Positions 58,768 through 64,000 of a DNA stretch of 64,000 nucleotides are shown one piece after another; position 1 is the first letter of the stretch; each line of letters opens with the position of its first letter. The notes beneath the pieces are model-generated. The model ran no database searches, was not told the DNA's origin, and saw only the letters and a program-made list of their open reading frames with translations. A program made the translations under genes and the position numbers. The DNA is from Pseudisothecium myosuroides (Eukaryota > Streptophyta > Bryopsida > Hypnales > Lembophyllaceae), in the NCBI GenBank assembly GCA_951799445.1, contig OX637288.1, positions 27,817,288 through 27,881,287 of the forward strand. The letters run 5' to 3'.

Positions 58768-59468
58768 GTTTACGATACAATACCATCTATCTTTGCTTCT
58801 CAAACCTTAGCAACAAAACATCATAGACTTGAAATTTGATCCATGCAAATTCATGCAAACATCAATCAACAATAATGTTGCGTAAAGCTAAGGGCACTGA
58901 AAATCAACAGATTTAGTAATTGCATGAAGTTGACATTGCAATGCACATTGCATGGACTTCACTAGACACAACAATGACAAGCCCAATGATTGAAAATTGG
59001 AAGCATATACAAAAATCCAAAGGGAGATTGGAAATGCATTCTTATGGCAAATTGTGCTCTTTCTTATAGGAATTTTGGAGAATACAATGACTTTTCTTTG
59101 TTTGGCAATGCAACAAAATTGGTCATTGCAAGAATGCAAAGCTGACAAAGTAAACTTTGAATCACTGGCGCTACATGGTCATAATTTTGAACAGACTATT
59201 GCCTCAAGAAAATTTACAACGAATTCTAATCTAGACAAGGCAAGTTGTTGTGCAATAGTACACGTCATGGGAATATGCCACGGCGCCACAACTTCTCTAA
59301 CAGGCTAAGTTCCCGTTCCCAATGCGTTCTCAATAGAAAACCCGCCTCCATCACAGTGACAAATTTGTGGCTACCTGCCTATCAGATTTGGGTCCACTTG
59401 CGCTTAACTTTAAGACTTATTCTAGGTGTCCATAAACAAATTGTGTCCAATTTGGGTGCTTCTACTTT
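58768..59468. repeat. Dispersed repeat, copy 2
   Basis: Begins GTTTACGATACAATACCATC and ends TTTGGGTGCTTCTAC; partner of 38751-39383. It contains about 65 bases (around 59090-59155) absent from copy 1. Which copy is ancestral is unknown. Confidence 0.75.
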
Positions 59469-60582
59469 ATGGAAATTACACTAACTTTATAGACTTTTCC
59501 AATGTTTGGATGAGGATCTTTGCTAAGTTTGGGTTGTTTAGGGCATTGTAAGCCAATTAGATAATGCTTCAGAGCTGGGAGGCTGAAGAGCATTAAGGGA
59601 CATAATGCAAAGTCTAACAGTTCATCACAAACGTTCGTATTTGTATTTTTCGTAAATCTAAGGGTGCTTTAAGAGTTATAATGTTTTTCTGACTATCCAA
59701 TGGAATGGTGACAAATTTGCCTTGAAAATCGGACTTCACATTATGCATAAATTATTGACTATCTAATGGAATGGAGACAAATTTGCCTTGAGATTCGGAT
59801 TTAGCATTATGCATAAATTATTAATCCTCAAGCACACTAAGGATGTTTCAAATTGAAAATTTGCAATGACTTGAAGATATCTCTAATATCTTCTATAATT
59901 TGTTGAATTCTACGTATTTTTTTAACATATTTGAATTATTCTTTCAATTATTGAAATGAAGTCCTTTTTTTCCTCCCACTTTGTATTCCTATTTAAGATT
60001 GCAATTGAATTTTGATTCAACTAGTTATTTGTTTTGACAACAAGGCACGGTAGTATGTATGATTTCTATAGAGGCAATGCAAATTGATGCACTAAAATAG
60101 TATTGACTCTATTGCTTTGATGGGCAATGGCATACCATTTCACAATTAATGTCATTACAACAAAATTTCTCACATTATCGATTTATTGATGTAAAACCAC
60201 TAATTATTTTGACGCATACATACTACAGTTGAGAACCTCACATTATTCATTTAACAAGTTTTTAATACATGCTTATAGAAATGTATTAAATTAACAATTA
60301 CACATTATATTGTCACAATCATTTTACAAATTTCCATGCCGATTTTCACAAAATTCAAATTCAACTTAGCATTGTTCTACTTAAGATTCTATACTTGAGG
60401 AAGGCATGGCCAATTCAAAAGTGCCTAAAAATTGGCAACAAGTTTGTGCTTACACAAATGCGCGCATTAACAAAAAATATTTAAGACTAGATACAATATT
60501 TCACTATGTTGTATTAGTTTGTATGTCAACTACACATCGGAAAAAGAATTCATAAAGCACAATCTACTACAAAATCACATCT
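59469..60582. other. Gene-free spacer
   Basis: A short direct duplication (CTATCTAATGGAATGG...ACAAATTTGCCTTGA, near 59695 and 59760, period about 65) is present. Nothing else is recognisable. Confidence 0.4.
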
Positions 60583-60876
60583 CAAGTGCATGTTTTTGAA
60601 TTTTAATTTTAATTTTAGGCATTGTTGGCTTGGGTTGTAGATCATCACCTCATTGACAAGGCGTCAATTTCAAGGGCTCCAATGTCTCATTTGGAAGGTA
60701 AATGTAACAAGTGCATGTTTTCAATTTTTGTTTTAATTTTAGGCATTGCTAGCTTGGGTTGTAGATCATCACCTCGTTGATGAGGCATCAATTTCAAGGG
60801 CTCTAATGTCTCACTTGGAAGGTAAATGTAACAAGTGTATGTTTTCAATTTTTGTTTTAATTTTAGGCATTGCTAA
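60583..60876. repeat. Tandem repeat, period about 124 bp, 2.4 units
   Basis: CAAGTGCATGTTTT-type unit starts lie at about 60583, 60708 and 60832. Units share TTTTAGGCATTGCTAGCTTGG and GATCATCACCTCGTTGA. The third unit is cut off at CTTGCACTAGAAGAAA by the following element. A diverged piece recurs near 61375-61420. Confidence 0.8.
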
Positions 60877-61200
60877 CTTGCACTAGAAGAAATCTGCGTT
60901 TGCCTCAACAAAATCCCTCTCTAAAACTTGTCCATAACTTTTGATTGGAGGCTCAAAATTTCAAAAAAAAATTTGGAGATGAAATTCATCTTGATGTACC
61001 AACTTTTCTAAGTTCAAAGTTTTTTGAAAAAAGTTACTCTTCTATGCCTAAACGAGGTCTAAAATTCTACTTCAGACACAATTCCTGTTTTTGACTTAAC
61101 TATGAGCGGTTGAGATTCCTACATATCCCACATGGGTTGTTTTACCTCCTACCACCTCACTTGTATAAAGAGCTTGTCTTCTCAACTCTAGGCACACCAA
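60877..61200. repeat. Foldback family II, right arm only
   Basis: Carries the family II right-arm order: TTGTCCATAACTTTTGATTGG, CTAAGTTCAAAGTTTTTTG, CTATGCCTAAACGAGGTC, GACTTAACTATGAGCGGTTG, TACCTCCTACCACC and TGTATAAAGAGCTTGTC. No matching left arm lies upstream. The stretch starts next to CACTAGAAGAAA, which could be a CACTA-type terminus. Confidence 0.65.
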
Positions 61201-63714
61201 GCAAAATGGCTTTAGAAGAAAGACAATGGATATTTTGATTTTTGTTTAATATAGTGTTGAATTTTTTAAAATTTAAAATTTTAAAGTGATTAATCTACTT
61301 TGGGAATTTTCATTGATTATTTGGTATCAATGTGCCAACTCTGCCCAATAGGTGTGGTTCTGTTGGTAATCTTGAGTTCTAATCATCACCTCATTGACAA
61401 GATGTCAATTTTTGGGTTCTTGATGTCATTTACAACGTCACAGTTGGCAAAAAAATGCATTTTACTTCAATGCTTTTTATTTTAAATCAATGTGATAATT
61501 ATGTCGGAGTTGGCACAATAGAGTTGTAATTAATTATTTGATATCAATGTGCCAAAGCCAATGGGAGTCCCCTAGCTACGGACGAAAAAACAAATAAATA
61601 GATTTGTAGGAGGTTGGGGTCTACTGTAGGGCAAACTATGCCAAATCTACCCTTATTGGTAATGAGACAAATTTTCTACACGATTAGTAAGTTCAATTTT
61701 ATAAGGCCGAGTGCAAAAATGGTGAATCATGTGTTTCAAGCTCTTTCATTCAACTCTTGAGGACTTGTTTCTGTATACAAGATTTTTTTAAATTCAGCAT
61801 AAAGCTCAATTTCAATCTGACTATGCTTATACAAAGGTTGGTTATTTTTTTTATCACATGCTAGGTTGTCCAAGGGAACTCTTGGCGCTAATGGGATTTC
61901 CCAACCACATAGCCAGTGATCAAGAAAAAAACAAAATTTGTATTCTACTTCTTTCATTCAGCTCTTGATTTTAGTATTCAGTTATTTTTTTGATCACCTG
62001 GCTTGAGATCTAGATACCTTGTAGCGCTAATGGGAGCTAGGGGCCTAGGTGATAGTGATTTCAAAATCAAAAATAATTTTTATTATGATGACATTTTAGT
62101 TTTAACTCATGGAGTCATGGCCACTCGTTAGTAGAATTAGGTTTTCTTTTGACGAGTCTTTTGATCAACTAGCTTTAGATTTGGGGAAGTTGTTGGTGCC
62201 AATGGAAGTCAAGAGCCCCAAGCCATTGATCTCAAAGTCGAAATATGGATTACCAAATCAAAAAGAATAATTTTGATGCTAGGTCATCTTCAAATTATTT
62301 TTTCTCATTTGTAGCTTTAGCTTGTACCTTGAGATTACGAGGTTGTTGGTTTGGAGCCCCTAGTCCAAAGTCAATGATCTCGGAGACTCAATATATTGAA
62401 TAGAGGTTTTTATATAACATTTGGATGTTGTGGTGTAAGCAAATGTTGTTTGATGCACTGAACCCTTGATATTTTTAATGGTTATTTTTTTTCCACAAAT
62501 TCAGTTGGAGTCAACTCTTGTTTAAGAGGTTTGTCATCAATTTGAGACCCCTAAGTTTCTATTTCAATCATTTCTATTTCTATTTCTCTAACATTATTAT
62601 TTTGGACTCTGACATTACTATTTGTTACTCTCACATCTCTATTTTTAATAAAAATGTCTTTGTGAACACTCAAGTCTAAACACTCATCGCCCCTCGCTTG
62701 TGCACTCTAGCATTGTTGTCCACGGTAATAGATCCATGGTAATAGGTACTTAAATTTACTAAAAATTGTAAATTTTGATCCAAATTTTTAGATAGAACTT
62801 TTTCTTAGAAATATTATTGACTTTTCTAATTCTTTTTCAAATTTTTGAGCTCCATGCTCACATAATCCCCGCTCAGTGCTCATAGGCTCATCCGCTCATA
62901 CTTGCACGCTTACAGAATAGCAATGTTATAGCGTTGTATAAGAGTTTTTTTAATGAAGTGGACATTCTTGTTATTGTGTTAGTGACCCATCATGTGTTGT
63001 AGTGTAGATTGAGGTACCAAGAAATTATATAATTTTACTTGATATTGATCTTAAAATCATAGTTATAGGCTTTTGGAGGGGCTAAATTGAGTCATATATA
63101 TTCATGAGTCCATAGAAAAATCAAAACAATGTGTTATCCCAAAAAAAATTGGAAAATCCTGAATGTTACTAGAAATTACAAATGCGCTTCAATCAATAGT
63201 GAAGATTGAATCCATTTCAAACTATTGGCATTTTTTAGATTTAGAGTAACAATATAGGTGAATGATGTCATTGGACATTTTTGGCAAGACCTGTTGTAGG
63301 ATTTTGAAAATATCCTCTTCAATGCTTATCATGTGCTGTCATGTGTGTCTCTCTCCTAATCGTTGTATTCACCTCCCATATCTTATTAGGTCATATATTG
63401 TTGGCCAACCTTGTAGTGAGTTACATGGATATAGAATTCCGTTGCTTTTGGTCCACTCAACCATGCACACACCCTGCTTCAGAGAATCCATAGCCAAGCA
63501 AGTGAGATCAAGAGGAGGAGCAAGCAACAAGTACATTTAACAATTTAAATCATCAATGCACAACACATGAGTCTATATTTCGTAGATGCATGAAGACAAA
63601 GTGCATAGCTCGCAAAATGTAAGAATGAAGTACATCAAGCGAAGAATAATAAATTCAAATCCTTGATAGGCCTCCATTTTGGGCTTTTACACCCACTAAC
63701 AAAAGAAGACAATT
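61201..63714. other. Gene-free stretch
   Basis: Repeated phrases (TTTGGTATCAATGTGCCAA near 61320 and 61540; paired TTTTGATCA / GGGAGC-type phrases 61860-62230) suggest decayed repeats. About 62640-62740 matches 1130-1225 inverted. A 92-codon plus frame (63262-63540) has no recognisable domain. Confidence 0.4.
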
Positions 63715-64000
63715 GGGTGCATGCAAAAAAAAACATGTACTATTTTGCGTCACACCTTGCATGCTGATTTGTTTTTTGGCCATAACTTTTGCGTTTTAGC
63801 TCCAAATGACTCAAGATTTATATATAAGGTACTCATGACTATTATACACCTTGCCTAATTTTTTTGTAATTTTATGTCACACTTGCCAATTTGGAGTTTT
63901 TTAGTACTATTTAGTACCCCAAAAAATGAATTTTGAACTAAAATTTGGAGGGGATGTCTTCTAGTAGACTTGTAGCTATCTAAAGAACTTCTAAAATTAA
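63715..64000. mobile_element. GGGTGATTGCAAGAAACACTTG TIR element, copy 4, cut by the window edge
   Basis: Starts GGGTGCATGCAAAAAAAAAC, then TGTACTATTTTGCGTCACAC. From there to 64000 it follows, in reverse complement, the right part of copy 1 (12100-12510): TTTTGGCCATAACTTTTGCG, GGTACTCATGACTATTATA, CTTCTAGTAGACTTGTAGCT. The far end lies outside the window. Confidence 0.7.

Overview
The window is AT-rich nuclear DNA from a land plant. The evidence is a spliced HAESA-type leucine-rich-repeat (LRR) receptor kinase, broken pieces of an ERECTA-type LRR gene that keep the family's one-LRR-per-exon layout, a spliced serine-rich plant protein ending in a CaaX box, and plant mobile elements (Stowaway/mariner-type, CACTA-type, tRNA-derived SINE). 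Both intact genes are quite diverged from the angiosperm proteins I know, so a seedless plant (bryophyte, lycophyte or fern) is my guess. The sequence does not settle this.

Two genes look intact, both on the minus strand. Gene 1 (18268 down to 14440) has five coding exons that join in frame to 1085 residues: signal peptide, LRR ectodomain, one membrane helix and an active-type kinase, with a TATA box at 18709-18720. Gene 2 (50382 down to 43677) has six coding exons that join in frame to 1591 residues: a short acidic/LALFEE-type N-terminus, a long Ser/Pro/Arg low-complexity region, a small Cys/His cluster and a C-terminal CNIL prenylation motif. I worked out both models by matching splice sites and phases; no single open frame shows either one.

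Almost everything else is repeats and decayed genes. From left to right: 0-14.4 kb is elements (foldback hairpins, a 94-bp tandem array, a Stowaway-like MITE, two TIR families). 14.4-18.7 kb is gene 1. 21.4-26.6 kb is a GC-richer block with a tandemly duplicated ERECTA-family pseudogene. 28.4-42 kb is nested elements, including a dead DDE (pogo/Tigger-like) transposase that landed inside a hairpin, and a SINE. 43.7-50.4 kb is gene 2, with a GC-rich upstream region to 52.6 kb. 52.8-64 kb is elements again, with an unidentified broken coding fragment at 57.8-58.3 kb.

The most unusual pattern is a family of non-autonomous elements bounded by CCCCTAAAG...CTTTAGGGG and flanked by TTAA on both sides. 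That architecture is expected of piggyBac-type transposition, which is not a typical plant superfamily. At least four clean copies and several degenerate ones lie in this one window. Two of them are almost perfect 740-bp palindromes.
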